The notes beneath the pieces are model-generated. The model worked only from the letters and a program-made list of their open reading frames with translations, did no database searches and was not told the DNA's origin. DNA of 64,000 bases from Apostichopus japonicus. Lineage: Eukaryota > Echinodermata > Holothuroidea > Aspidochirotida > Stichopodidae. Shown here one piece after another: positions 11,041 to 24,306 of the stretch. How positions within the stretch are numbered: the stretch's first letter is position 1; each line of letters begins with the position of its first letter. The stretch spans positions 17,389,810-17,453,809 of the forward strand of contig NC_092575.1 of NCBI RefSeq assembly GCF_037975245.1, read 5' to 3'. The position numbers and the translations under genes are program-made.

Positions 11041-11706
11041 AAAATTTGGCAAAGATTTCATTGCAAATATATTGGTAGGACTCCAAGTATTCTGCATCTT
11101 TTATTAAGCCTTGAAGCAGCCAAAGTGCTGTACCCACTGAAATCTCTTAAACTAGATTGAGAAATATCCAATTACATGAAGCTAAACATGACACCTTTGG
11201 TCTTTATGATAATGCGGGTAAGTCTTCGGTAAGTGTTCTGTTCAAGGGCTTGCTCACATTCAAGAGAAAAGTCAGTTCTCTTGAGCAGCAGCACGTCCCC
11301 ATCTGGTGAACATGAGATTGTTTCACACCTTGGTCCAGATTAAACCATTATGTAATTTATGCGTCTACACTGACAAGTCCACATGCTATGCGACACTACC
11401 CAAAAGTGGAAATTTCTTTTGTCGGGTGCCGGGATAATTCCAGACTTCGGAAGATTTATCGACAGTTTACAGAGCTTGCGGACGTGTCCATAGAACAAGC
11501 TAGCTTTGATGCACATTCTGAGCATCAATGCCAAGAGTTTTGAGTCTGGTGGGGTTAGAGCTTAATCCATGTAAGCTCCTTGGTTGTGGGCCTAAAATAT
11601 TTTTTATTTAGACATCTAATATTGAGGAATCTACACCTTATTGACAATGGTATCTAGCACTGCCATTAGAAAGATTTATTTTAGGAATAATTTAATAATT
11701 TCATAC

Positions 11707-11830
11707 CTTTATTTTGGCAAGTTCGTTTAAGATCATTCCCTCTGGCATGTTATCGAATAGTCCGTCAGTAGCCATCAAGATCATGTCTCCTTCCTTCACC
11801 AGAAAAGAAGCACTAGAGGCTGATTCAGGC
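11707..11830 (-). CDS. PPTC7: PPTC7 coding exon 4
   Basis: Acceptor TTTACAG, donor GTATGA. It completes the split Arg codon, then 41 codons with [20 protein letters not shown], the PPM Asp-Gly motif. It ends in phase 0. Confidence 0.95.
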
Positions 11831-14800
11831 CTGTAAAAAATTAGAAAATTTTCTTAGATTAAATGTTTAAACAAAAGGTATTTGTGCAGAGTATGTTTTC
11901 TGAACTGGCAAATAAATGATTGATAAGTGGTATTTGCAATTCATCATACTGTAATCAGATGTGATAAAATTCCAAGGTTTTGCAGGAAATCCTTGAGAAA
12001 GGAGATTATAAAGTAACTACATCTCATTTTGAACCAATTATACCCCTGCACTTAAAATCATTGTTCAATGAGCTGAGCGATTTCCTGTTGGTACTGCGCC
12101 ATCTATCAAATTAACATCACATGGCTTGTTACAGTACACTGTTATTATGACTCCATGCACTCATTGTATGTAAAGAAACCAACCATAGTCAGCTACAGTA
12201 GGAAATATGCACTGAAGCAGTGACACAACAGACTCAGATTAATTACCCTGCATTAGATAACAATAACCAACATTTTTAGTAGCATTGTTCTTGGGTTTCC
12301 CAGTGGCATTGCCAGACATTTGGAATCTGAATGGTGGGGGTGGGGGAGGGGGTGAGGGGAAGATGATACTGTAGGTGCCTCAGCAAAATTAGATCAACAT
12401 TAAGGGTGGGGGGGACACAGAATGCAGGTGATACAATGTGGTGGCATAGGCACCATATGAGCTGACATGTGGGTTAATTTTGATTTGCCCTTTTCATTTT
12501 TTCTGGTACTACAGTACAGTATAACTGTATATATATCAGCTTTGAAAAATCAGCAGAACTTTGAAGGTAGAGTAGACATAATAAAATATAGTCAGTAAAA
12601 GTCAAAGAGTGTTGTGTCTGCTTGCATTTCTAAGTTGATTTTTTTTGGACATGGATAAATTTTCATTTCTGAGAAGGGGAACCAGGAAGGGCAACAAATG
12701 TTTCTGGTGTGCATGTACTCTCCCATCCACCACCCCCCCCCCACCCCCAGCTCTTGGCAATGCCACTGTTCTCAGCTGCAAAGAATGCTTCTCTGTAATA
12801 TTCATTATCCACATTGTACATGACTCATAATGAAATAAGACAAGGGTCAAAAGGTTTCTTTCCCATTATGGCAAAATTCAGTGCATCGTTTTTCTATTAA
12901 TAAAGTTGTGACCTTGACTAGAGCATTAAAAGAATTCGGAGCTTGTAAAGAATTGAAAAGAAAAGACAATCAATAACTAAGCAAGATGCAACATCCTTGA
13001 ATGGAAACAGAACAATTGGATTCATCTCATTGTCTATGGTCTTCATGCTTCTAGATTCAGCAGTCCTTTGGCATTCACAAGAAGAATCTTTGATATACAC
13101 ATAATCAACAAAGACCATTATTTTTAAGGACATCTAAGGTCGTTGGGATAGCAGTGTTGATGAATATAGTGAATTTGCTGATAAGCCACCAAACTGAATG
13201 AACCCCTACATGCTGTTTTAAAGCCCTGAGCTAGCTACATTTATTTATTGCATTACATCATACAACTAATCCACTGTGTGATAATTAACTGTCACACAGA
13301 CTTTCACGCAGTCAGTCACTATTAAAGACCTTTCCTGTGTCATAATAGTACATTCAAAGTTCAAGAATAGGGTAACCAATCATTTGCTTAATGAGCCATC
13401 ATGTGATTTCCCCCAAGACTAGTCTGTAACATATGAGGTTTAGATATCACCTCATATATACTCCCTGGTTAAGTAATGACTAAACTACACATTGACTGAA
13501 AGTTAGTTAAGCAACAGCATGTATTTATTATATAATAAATTTATAAAAACTTTGCTTGACAGGGGCTTGAGTAAGTTGAGTTTACTCTCGGATTCCACAC
13601 CAATACTTCAAAGATCACTCTTTTTTCATTTTTGCCGCTACCCAGCTTGCAACCCACCACAGAAACTTGAAGACTCGTTTTTAGGTCACATCCCATGCTG
13701 TTGTTAGAACCATGGACCTGGCTGGTTCTGTGAGTTAATTAGTGGACATAAAAATGCTTCTGTTTTGGGGGGGGGGGGTGGGGGGTTAATAACTGGAATA
13801 TGGGCACATAGAATATTGTATTTAACCGTTCTCACCTATCGCTGAGTACTGAGTTTAAATCTGGGGGCGCTATTGAAAGCTGAAAAGGTGTATTGAAGTA
13901 ATGCTGTTGTTCCTCCGACCTGTGTACCACCTTTCCTTCCCTGACGACTAGGAAACCAGAGTCGCCAAGGTTTGCTGAATACAAAGTATGGTTACTGTTG
14001 TCAAAGATGATGATACATGCTGTGCTGCTACCTGCAAATAAAATAGGAAATACACAATAATTAATATTCGAAAATCAAAACCATAAATTCGAAAATATAT
14101 TTATGAAAAAAAAAAGAAAAAAAAATCAATCCATAAAATGGAAGTATTTCTCTGACAAAAAAAAACACCAAAAAACTTTGGTTGGAGGACATTAACTAGA
14201 ACACTCTAGGAACCCCTTAGGTACAGTACTGCACATTGACAAAAAGGAAACTTCTATTGGTACATTTCTGAACATACAGTAAGTATAGTACTCATGTAAA
14301 TATTACAGTCATAAATTGTGTGGGCACTAACAGGTACAGTAAGTGCACCCTCCACATGTACAAACTGTGAAAGCGTTGATACTGTATAACTACCTGTAAT
14401 TCGCTGTAATGTCCAGAGCCAACTTACAGTATTGGGGGGGGGGTATATCTATGCACATAATTATATGAATGCTGAATGCTGAAAGCAGCTAAATATATGA
14501 ATTGTTAGAAACAAAACTATTCCTTTCTGCTGAAAAGAAAAACACCCGTTTGACAAGTTTGGCATTCATTGATTAATAAACTTTTTTTTCTTTTTTTGTA
14601 TTCCAAATTAAACTTAATTCTGTCCATAGGCTCCACTTAACAAACCTTTTTCTCCAAATATTGTAGTAAAAGTTGATAATTTGCCTTTAATTTTAAAGCA
14701 TCAAGTTTTCAAGTATCCAGGGGACAAAATGTTGAGATGAGAGAATTCCAATTTATTAATTATACACTGAGTAACTTTAATTTGTTGACAACATGTAGAG

Positions 14801-17800
14801 GGTTGGCTTACGGGATCAATTCCAATCTTGGAATAAACATTTGGGAATAAAATGCGTTAGGTTCAGTGATTAAGTTGCAGACAAATCCAATAAGCTATTT
14901 GCACACTGTACCTTCCCCCCATCCTATTAGCAAAACCTGAACCTTTTAAAACCACTTGAAATTATACTGCAAATCCTAACACTAGTACAAACAGTCTTTT
15001 GACTTTATTTATCCAGGCATCACTGCTTGCTCTAGACTAGTTTCAATCCTAAACGCCAATACAAATCCCTCTTATCACAAATAATTACTGAATGCTCTAA
15101 GGTAGTAGTGTACTGATGAAGGCTATTCACCCACTGCTGTACTTTTATTACTTCACAAGTTTACATTATTGGCCGTGTGCATGCAACTTGTACAAGACTT
15201 TACTGTATAGTAAGAAATGAGGTCACAGTACAGAAATGTGTCTACAGAAGTTACAGTCAACCACAAATTTGCAACATCAATCATGTCTCATGTCTGTACA
15301 TTTCAACTAATTTACTATACCGTTCGTCATGAACCAAATCAATGTACACCAATATTATTACTACTACTACAGGTATTCGGTACTGCACTGCAAGCCGTGA
15401 GATCTTTCAGTTCCTTCTTGATGTAACAGCTGCTTAACTTCTTTATTTTTGTTTTTTAAAGCCCCACAATATGGTCACCAGTATGATGAACTGATAGTAT
15501 AACACAGCCATAGGCACTTACTGTACTATAAATGCTAAATTTACTGACTGTACCATATATTTTTCTTCTTCTCCCTTTTCACCAAAAGCGATGAACTATT
15601 ACATGTACAGTAAAGTGAATTAGATGTATCAATGGAATAGTAAAGATTACCTGTTGTTTTAGGGTACAGTAGGTGTGAGACTGATAGAGTCATAAGATTA
15701 ATAAATCAATGATAGGTTAGGAGGGTCAAGGGTAAAATGACTGCACAAATTACCTTTTATATAAACTAAAGCTGATGAGAAATGCCATACAGTAAGAATG
15801 ATGTGGTTCTGTTGTCTAGTCCCAGTGGATTTCAACAAAATCATTGTTTTCGAAGATTCATGTATTACATCACTGGCCATTCTTTTTCCATTGGTGTCCA
15901 GGCCAGATTTGTTACAGAACATAACTGCCAGCCGGTCATAAAGTTAACATGCCGACATCATTAAGATAAATTGTAAGTGTATAAATTTAATGAAATTTGT
16001 GAGCAAGTGTTTGAGTAAGCAACAGGTGCTACAGTACGAAGAATGGTGGTATTATGAAAACAACTAACAAGTTTGTTGAAGATTTAAGCTTGAGTTGTGG
16101 CCACTCATTCATAGGAATAGCATATTTGATGGTTACTTAATGGAAATTTTGAATCAAAACAGCAAGAGCTGGTTGTCCAATCAAGATCGTTCTGGTCACC
16201 TGATGCGGCAAATCGCAGAGGGGTGCACAGCATTTGCTAAAATGGTGACCAGTTTTGTGGCAGTTCACTCTAGATAAGGAGGAGCTGTAGGATGCCAAGG
16301 TTGTGAGGAGAAAGATAAGCGAGAAAGCAAAGTAAATAATACAGATCTACAGATTGATTATACTTAAAAACAGAGTCAGTGTTCGTCCTCTAACATCCTA
16401 ACCGGTTCAGGGACAGCTGTGGCAATCAAGTAAAACCATCCATCTCAGACCTATCAGTCAAACCCTTAACAAATGAACCCCTGCTGGTAGAAATGGACCA
16501 CTTGATGGGATTTTCCTCATTTTTGTCAATGATGAGAACAAAATTAACCTCAGATTGTTATATTGATTGTCTGCACATTCTGTATACCAACGTCATTTCA
16601 TTTAATGACGTGTATGCACTGTACAGTACAAACAGTATTACAGAAAAAGGCAGACATTTCACAGGGCATGTTTACTAAACCTTATACTGTATGTGGATGA
16701 TGTTGCAAAAATTTATAATGTTCATATACAGTACCACAACTGTTCAGTGACTCTCACAGCTACATAGTATTAGTTACATTTACAGTAGGTTATATAATTT
16801 GGTCACAATGTACATCATTTGATTTTTGCTATAGAATTTATACCCATACATGATACATCATGAAAAGCCTTTCAGTGAATTCTTTGTCCTTTCAGGATGT
16901 TAGGGTGAAAGATTAACTAACTACCGTCACAAGTCCTACACATGGGGTTACAAACACCACAGGAAATACCCAATAAAGAAGTACTGTATGCATGACCTCA
17001 CAATGAACCATGTACAGTATGTACAATACAGTCCACTGAATATATGCACAGTATGTAATATAAGCACAAAAAGTAATCTCTAACTTAATGAAATAGCTAG
17101 TAGTGTGAGTGGTGAAACAATTGCTTCAAACCTTTGATCTCAATATACACATGATACAAGAAGTGGAAACCTGCTGTTAGTAATTGTTACTAATTGTACA
17201 GTAGGTTCACTAACTGTAATGTCCTCAAAATATGCTAGATAATTATCAAGGTGGTCAAGGAGGCCGTCAACATTTTGACTGTTTTTGTTTCTTCAAGGGC
17301 ATTTTTGAGTATTCCCATTGTCTGGTATACAATGTCGAACACAGCATTAATTTACTGGATTATTCTGTGTTACAGAGAGGCACACACTGTGCTGTACTGA
17401 TCTTGTTCGTTTAGAGCCTGTCACAAATATTAGATGTTCATTACTAGAATTAATATTAACCCATTAATGACCCATTAATAAACTAGAGTAGTTTGTCAAG
17501 TTTGAAATGAGTGGCTAAATTTTAAAACTTTGTTTGAGCCCTACAGTTTACTGTAATACAGTACATACCGCACCACATGACACACATGTGTGTTCACACT
17601 ACCACATAATAAAGCAGACTACATACTAGACTCAACTTCCTTGTACATCAGTTTTACATACAAAAAAAAAACCTGCACAGTGCTTAAACTGCTTATCATC
17701 AAAGTCTCTGTCACATTGTACTTTTCATTTACAAAAAAATCAGCCTAAAGGTCATATGATAAGTCACGGATGGGGGAGATCTGGAACTATTTATCACTTC

Positions 17801-20800
17801 AGAACAATAACAGTTAAATCTTAGTTAGATTCTATACAATTAAAGCACGGTACTACACTACTGTATGTATGCAGTTAGTGTGTACAGAGAGTACCTACAG
17901 TACGCAGGCACACTTTGGATTACTTGATTGTACTTTGTATAAAACTAACTTCAAGTTACTTTTCAAACTTAGAATAGAGTTTAATTATTTACTTTGGAAC
18001 TGTTTTCCAGAGGTTACCGACTCAAAATCTTGCTATGCCAATACCTTTCTGCCATTTCCCAAAAATCAGGGAATAACTGATCCAGTGTACATTACAAGAT
18101 CACATAATGCTATGCAAAAATGGTGAATTTACTATGTATTTACGTGAAAAGATGTATTACAATTTTTTTGTATTTAAAGCAATATTAGTTTTGTTAAGAG
18201 CTAAAATTCAGAGCCTTCAAATCAGCTTAAATTATTCTCCGGAAATATGTGGAGAAAATACCACATCCTTAACATCAGAGAATGTTAACTTGCCAGTGAA
18301 GATCTTCAGCACTTGGAGAGTTCTTTCTTGAACAAAATTTGTTATTACACTGGGTTTCTCTATTTTCTCCAGAAAGGTATCTTAACAATAAAACATTATA
18401 TTGTAAGACTAAGTACATTTACTGATATGTGCTTCACTGACATCATTACCAAACCCATACACATATATTATTAAAAAGAAAATCTTTTCAAGTTATCTCA
18501 GCCTATAAGTTTCCTTAAACCCTGCAAAGATATATGACCAATATTGATGGACTCAAACCAGGCTTACTGGAGCATTGCTTTACTGTACATGTATGAGGAA
18601 GAAAAGATTGCACTTACATAGCACAAGATTGTGTCATGTAATTGTTCTGTGAATTATTCACCCATGAGAAACTGCAGAATGAAACTTTACGTAGATGGCT
18701 TTTTATAAATCAATACATCCCAAACGGTGAAATTCAATATAAATTAGGGACATTCTCAGATAGGCAGAGAAAAAGACACAAATGTAAATAATGCTCACAA
18801 ATATGGTAAAAGTCCTAATTATTACTGAAAACTATTCCTCAAGTGCTGCTTTTATGACAAAATCCCTCTGGCAAAAATTATTATTCTTTCCCTTTGGTTC
18901 AATGAATACTTTTTAATTTGTTTTCTTCAAATTTGTGCACACTTTGTTTGTTTTTTTGAAAAAGATATTAGTTTGTACGTATACAACACCTATCTACAAT
19001 CTTTCATGCAAATCTTCTCTTCTCAGTAGCACAGCATACTACTGTATATATGCAGGTATGTTACAGTACACACTTTTTCTAATCAAATAAACTTACAGTA
19101 AATCAACATACGGTATGATAAGAGTGCTTCAAATGTCTGCCTGCGATTGGATGCGTACCTCACAAAATATATTGAATATTGATCCTCTCCCAATTCAAAC
19201 AAAATCCTTCGTTATTAAAGGTTTTGTGTATTGGTCCCAGTTTTCAGCATGCTATATATGCTAAAAGTTTCAAAAACATTTTTGGCAAGGTTTTGACTCT
19301 CCTCATTATTCAGCAAGCATTCCATTAGACAAATTAATTGTCTCAGTGAGGAAGGAAGGTTGAGGATGGTTTGAAAATGCAAGTTTGAAATAAAAGCATG
19401 GGTGACCATTAATTGAGTTGCTAGCATATTTGGGGGCAATACTGATGACATTTAAGTAAGCTCAGAGTACCATTTAGTGCCATCGTTCCAGTCATAAAAA
19501 ATCTGAAAATATAATTATGTGTATACTTGACCTATACATTAAGTAGAGTGTTCCATTTGGCCATAATGCATTGCATTCATTATTCAATTTGAAACCAATA
19601 GTCAGTTTGTCCATCAAAGTTGTATAAACAATATTGTTTTATTACCCAACTTTCTACATGACATTTCCTTACCTATTAATGGTAACTTGTTATTCATTAA
19701 CTCTTCATAACTGCCTGATAAAATGGATGTTGGTGCTTCCGTTTGGAATTTCCCAGATTTAACTATCCTTTCACAGGCTTTCATTAGTTGGCTTGGAAAC
19801 TGTGATGGATCCACACCGTAATCTCGCCAGCCTCCGACCCCATCTGCAACACCTGTAATGATGAGCAATGATATTGTTATTATTATATTATAACAGGATC
19901 AGTTATCAAAGAATAAATCAATTTTTTTAGCAGTTTTAAAGGCCCTGCAGCCTTTGTGTAATAACATATAATGCTTCATGTGTAAAAATAAACTGCTATA
20001 CATCTTAACACTCGTCTAGCAAACTGACTAAGTTTTGCAACTTTCTTAACAAGTCCCTTAGAACTGTACAATGACTCAAGCTTTGATATGGTATGTTATT
20101 CCTTATAAGTGTATATTTAAACTTACAAAATTTGCTGCAGAAAACAAGAACATCTATTCTTTTCACAAGTTATATTTACCCATAATGCCATCAACTTTAC
20201 GGGATTCTATAAACTTTGTTTTAGTCTTATTCTCGCTTTTCCAATGTGGCCTTGTTAGGTGTTCGGATTAGCCTAGTATATAAATGTTAAATTAAGTGTT
20301 TTTCTTCTTTTGCAATATGCCAGGAGTGGAGACACTACAACCAACTGCAGAGCCTTGAAAAAGAATGCCAAAGGCTACTGTACTGGTAATACTGCTAATA
20401 GCTTAGTCAATTCTGTACTAGGCCTACAACCTGTACTACAGTTACACAGTTACAGCCTGATTACATATCGTACTGCAGTGTTATGACTACTAAGTATAGG
20501 CCTTAGCTATGGCAACTTATGTCTCGGTACAATGTTAGTAATACCAGTATGAGAAATTAGGAAATCTACCTAGCACGTCATTTTGCTTATATTTGGCCAC
20601 AAAGCAGGCATCGTCGCCAAATGTATGTCTTTTGAACACTTGATTTGCAACATTCACAGCGGCAGCTGCAGTCGAATCTTTCGAGAAACCGCATGATGCC
20701 GTGATAAGTCTCAAACATCTTTGACGTTGTTCTCGGTATTCTAAACTTGCACTTGCATCGTATGCAACAGAACCAGTTAAAGCTCGGACGATCAAACGTC

Positions 20801-20822
20801 CATAAACAAGCGCTGATTGCAT
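11707..20822 (-). CDS. PPTC7: PPTC7-type mitochondrial PP2C (PPM) phosphatase, N-terminal 251 residues
   Basis: Four exons read in continuous phase: 20,822-20,570, 19,852-19,673, 14,031-13,836 and 11,830-11,707. The start ATG at 20,822 opens [20 protein letters not shown], basic and free of acidic residues until D22, which fits a mitochondrial presequence. PPM metal-site and core motifs follow: FGDDACFV (68-75), [19 protein letters not shown] (85-103), [10 protein letters not shown] (165-174) and [10 protein letters not shown] (230-239). The YGVDPSQF and [14 protein letters not shown] segments are diagnostic of the PTC7 branch. Known PPTC7 is a manganese/magnesium-dependent Ser/Thr phosphatase of mitochondria, linked to mitochondrial protein dephosphorylation, coenzyme Q metabolism and control of mitophagy receptors. 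Family members have about 300 residues, so the last 50-60 (the GGKPDDITV-type segment) are missing here. Exon 4 ends in phase 0 with a GTATGA donor, so the gene continues leftward, but no C-terminal exon was found in 1-11,700. Confidence 0.93.
12301..12768 (+). mobile_element. G-rich non-autonomous MITE in PPTC7 intron 3
   Basis: It opens CAGTGGCATTGCCA and closes with the exact reverse complement, a 14-bp perfect terminal inverted repeat. A poly-G tract (12,334-12,360) lies near the left end and a poly-C tract (12,730-12,748) near the right end. A related copy is at 23,927-24,306. The CAG...CTG ends are hAT-like, but no 8-bp target duplication is visible. Confidence 0.75.
13836..14031 (-). 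CDS. PPTC7: PPTC7 coding exon 3
   Basis: Acceptor TTTGCAG, donor GTGAGA. It begins SSTACIIIF, contains GDSGFLVV and [16 protein letters not shown], and ends in a split Arg codon (phase 2). Confidence 0.95.
14032..19672. other. PPTC7 intron 2 (5.6 kb)
   Basis: No exon found on either strand. It contains poly-A and poly-G tracts (14,108-14,125; 14,434-14,444), many TACAGTA words and one dispersed repeat (16,230-16,345). A 78-codon minus-strand frame at 19,215-19,451 is not supported. Confidence 0.5.
16230..16345 (+). repeat. Third copy of the dispersed repeat at 10,730-11,040
   Basis: It shares GTTCACTCTAG, then AAGGTTGTGAGGAGA, then AAGCAAAGTAAA in the same order as the two copies near 10.8-11.0 kb. 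Confidence 0.5.
19673..19852 (-). CDS. PPTC7: PPTC7 coding exon 2
   Basis: Acceptor ATTACAG, donor GTAAGG. It carries the second metal motif DGVGGW and the PTC7 signature YGVDPSQF. Phases 1 in and 1 out match its neighbours. Confidence 0.95.
20570..20822 (-). CDS. PPTC7: PPTC7 coding exon 1
   Basis: ATG at 20,822; 84 codons plus one base, donor GTAGAT. It encodes the presequence-like N-terminus, a Ser/Ala-rich linker and the first PPM metal motif GDDAC. Confidence 0.93.
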
Positions 20823-21372
20823 TATCTAAACAAAATATATATCACTGTCTTCCAAAATATTGAGATCTACATCCTGTATCAATCCCAGATGGAAAATTAG
20901 TCGAATTCGGTCAAGACGAAGTGCCTTTGTCCAAAGCCTCACTGTATGTTGTGGTCTCAGCGATCCAGTAGTATCACTACTACTACACTATCAATACACA
21001 GCACAGTGTATTATAACATGCGTGCTTACGTACGCAGTAAACTCTGCATGCTTGTAGTGATCTTGGCGAAGTTATCAATGCACTCGATATCAACAAACTA
21101 CGCAGTCTCTAATAGAGAGCTACTTCCACTTCTTTCACGCTTGTCCGACCGCTAGTAATGATAGTAGAAGATAAACATGATTTAACATGATTAAATGTGA
21201 TTTAGAACTTGTTATGACTTAGAGTTATGGAAGGATACGTTCACGCTCATCTCTTCTTTTGGGATTACGTCATGGACTTTCTAGTATGTATTTTGGACAG
21301 TTTTGAGGGCGATATTCGAGTCAAAGATGCAGAAACGTGTATGTCTACATCCGACTCTCAAAAGTCTATGAT

Positions 21373-21720
21373 TGGTTCCGATGCTTAGCATCCATCGGCC
21401 CTATGAAGTCAAGTTGGCGTATGTTTATATGTGCGTGCGTGTTTGTGACGCCCTAACTTGTAAACAGGGTATATCTCAAAAAGGAAATATGTGATTTGAG
21501 TCATACTTGGTATATATGTTGGTCAAAGTCAGTAGATGATCCCAATTGTTTTTGGTGGGGCTGCATTTTAATGAGTGGGTCGGCTAAACGTTAAATTCTG
21601 AAAATGTCAATCTCTTCAACCGTACGTCCGATTTAGTTCATTTAGTACTGGGTATGACGAGTAACTGCATAGTGAGTAAATGGTCCTTGCAAAAACACAC
21701 CAAGTTGGGACACTTTTGTT
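21373..21720 (-). mobile_element. Diverged copy of the CA-tract/hairpin transposon family
   Basis: Read in minus orientation this is the 3' end of the family. From left: GGTTCC...GCTTAGC (decayed hairpin, from 21,374), CCTATGAAGTCAAGTTGGCG, a TG-rich tract, GTGACGC, ATCTCAAAAAGGAAAT and ATTGTTTTTGGTG. Each block matches the reverse complement of 35,870-36,080 in order. The inner boundary is vague. Confidence 0.6.
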
Positions 21721-21757
21721 CTATTCTGTAGTGTCATGTCTCACTTCAGAGCACTTG

Positions 21758-21840
21758 TACTGACAGTATGAGTAGTATGAATATCATGTTTCTATCAGAT
21801 CAAGGTTAGGAACTGTTTGTTCTGGCCATACCAGAGTTTT
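21758..21840 (+). repeat. Small dispersed repeat, copy 1
   Basis: CTGACAGTATGAG-AGTATGA ... AGGTTAGGAACTGT is shared with 45,879-45,956 in the same order. Confidence 0.55.
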
Positions 21841-23926
21841 GGAAGTATGATATTGGTATAGGCCTTCAGTTTAGAGAGATATTAATTAGCAATAGGACAT
21901 TGTCGCAACTGGCTGCAAAAACAATTTTACCTCACTAATAGTCACGATCGAGTGGATAAATAATTTGAACAAATGTTATAAAAACAACTTACTCTTTCAG
22001 CTGAATTTCCATGACTGACATCATTAACTCTGCAGTTGCAAGAAAAATTCATCAAATTTCACAGAATATTAATCTCAAGGTGCAGGCAGGACATTTCCAA
22101 TGATCAACTTTTGTTAAAACAATTAACTTCAGCCCTGGCACTGGAATATCCCTTTAACATTTAGGGCCTGCACTGAGAGAGCATCATCTGCAATCCAGGC
22201 TTTAATTACTGCAGAATACCTTTCGGTTTTGGTTTTTCTTTATGGTGACTAGCCTTGTTAACAGTATTCCATTGTCCTTCATATTATGCTAATTTTCTAC
22301 TGTATTGTGTTTTGTTTCCTTCTGTATGATTGAATAGGAGGAATTAATTTGAATTGAATTTTGGATGCCGTGAAAACCAAAATTGCCATAGAAACATCAA
22401 TAGGAACTCAATAGCTTCATTTTTTTTTTTTTAGACTTCAACACATCAAGACTAAACTTCTAAGTTCATTAGTTTATTAATTGTTATATTAAATAGAAGC
22501 ATCATGTAGTAATCTGCTGGACCAAATGCTCGGTGTGTAACTATATGATCATCTATAATAACCCGACAGGGGTGTTCAGTATACCCACATCAGACACCAC
22601 TCACCAGCCCTTACGAGGGAGGAAGGGCGGGCGAGGGGGCCACAGCTCAGGGCCTAGGTTCAATTAGGGAAGCATGAAAATATTGGATAACGGAAAAAGT
22701 ATCGCCATTTTCATAATAAACTTAAGAACAAAATGAAAACCTCAAACAGGGACAGGGCCCAGAGGTGTAATTGTCCCGGGGCCCAGACTTTCAAAGCCCC
22801 TGCCACCACCACCAACTGAAAACACTCCACAGAGCAGATACAGTCATAGTTGACCTTCATTTTACCTTACATGATCTGCTCGATTATCATCAATTTTGTC
22901 CCTTTTTTTAACAAAACAGCAAAGAAAGTACCTACATTTTCTACATCAATGAATTATGTTGTTGACACAAATTGGTGTGCAAGTTCTTCTTCTGGTGATG
23001 TTTTTTTTTCTCATTTGGTGTTGCTACTCATTAATGTGTGATTTCTAAAACAAATGAATGAAACTGATGACCCCCCCCCTCAAAAAAAAAGGATCCAGTA
23101 ATGTTGCCCTGTTCATGATGGAAACGACCGGCCAGAATATCATGTCTTCTGGATGGGAGAGTGGGTAGGGAGGGGGGGGGGCCAAAATAAAGATTAAGAA
23201 TTTAGTAAAATATAAATAAATCAAATAACCAACAAACAAACAGAAGGTATTCATTTTTTCGTAGCATATATTCAATGATTCTTCTTCCTTTTTTTTTTGT
23301 TATTAATTTTTTTTAATATAAATCAACTGTGTACTATACATGCTCTCTGATCAATGTACAGAACAATTCTTAAACTCGAACTTGAAAAAACGAAAAGTGG
23401 TTTGACTTTCATTCTTCACAATAATTACAGTTCAACTACAAAATACAAGAAGATAAACAGTGCTCCTCCATCTGTTCATCTTTCATATCTCCATCGGACA
23501 AAGCAGTTATGAAAATTTAACTGTACATATTACAACCATTGTTCCAAAAAAAAAAATTCTTTGACCAAAAATCTCAAATTTAAGCATTTCCATTTTTGTT
23601 TTTTGCAAATGAATATACATTTGTGACAGATAACCATTTCAACATTACCTCACAAATGTATGATAAAACATCCCATCACCCCTACCCTGCCTCCCCTCCT
23701 ACCAAGCTCTAAACTTTTTTGAATATGAAAACAATGATAAAAATAATATTATTAGGGATAAAGCTCCTCCACACAGTGTCCGAAGCCCTGTGAATATTAT
23801 ATTCTTACACATTTTGTCCATCTGATTACAGGAAATTCTAAAACATCTGACAAGCAGATAAATGCATCTCCCTTTAGCTGCATCATTTCCTTACTAGGCA
23901 AACAGCCAAACTTCTGTATATAATGT

Positions 23927-24306
23927 CAGCAATGGCACCACAAGACATTTGGAAGTGGAGGAGGGGGTGGGGGGGGGTGGGAGAGAACAAAATATGAGAC
24001 CAACCATGGGGGAACACAGAATGTGAATCATGCAAGCTGGCACATAGGTGCAAGCGTGGCGCCTGGAACCATGTTGATGTTGCGGTCAAGGGGGCCTCAA
24101 CCCCCCCCCACCCCCAAAACTGTTTAGTGTACATTAAGTCCAGAACATTTAGCAGTTTGAAATCAGCAGAATTAACATATGTATGTTATAGTTAGTAGAA
24201 TTCAAAGGGATGTGTAGCTTTCCCCTTTTTGTACATGGTAATTTTATTTGGGGGGGAGGGGGGCAAACATTTAGGGAGGAGCAAATGCCCCCATGGCGAC
24301 ACCACT
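23927..24306 (+). mobile_element. Second, diverged copy of the G-rich MITE
   Basis: It matches 12,301-12,768: CAG-AATGGCACCAC, GACATTTGGAA, a poly-G tract (23,955-23,981), then ACACAGAATG and GGCACATAGGTGC, ending ATGGCGACACCACT, which mirrors the left end. It is more diverged and about 90 bp shorter. Confidence 0.6.

Noticed and set aside
19215-19451. 78-codon minus-strand frame inside PPTC7 intron 2
   Set aside because: It does not match PPTC7 and lacks splice-consistent ends; it could be a transposon-protein fossil, but nothing confirms it.
21265-21272. TTACGTCA (CRE-type) motif upstream of PPTC7
   Set aside because: It is about 440 bases from the start codon, next to transposon-derived sequence, and a single 8-mer; not enough to call a regulatory site.
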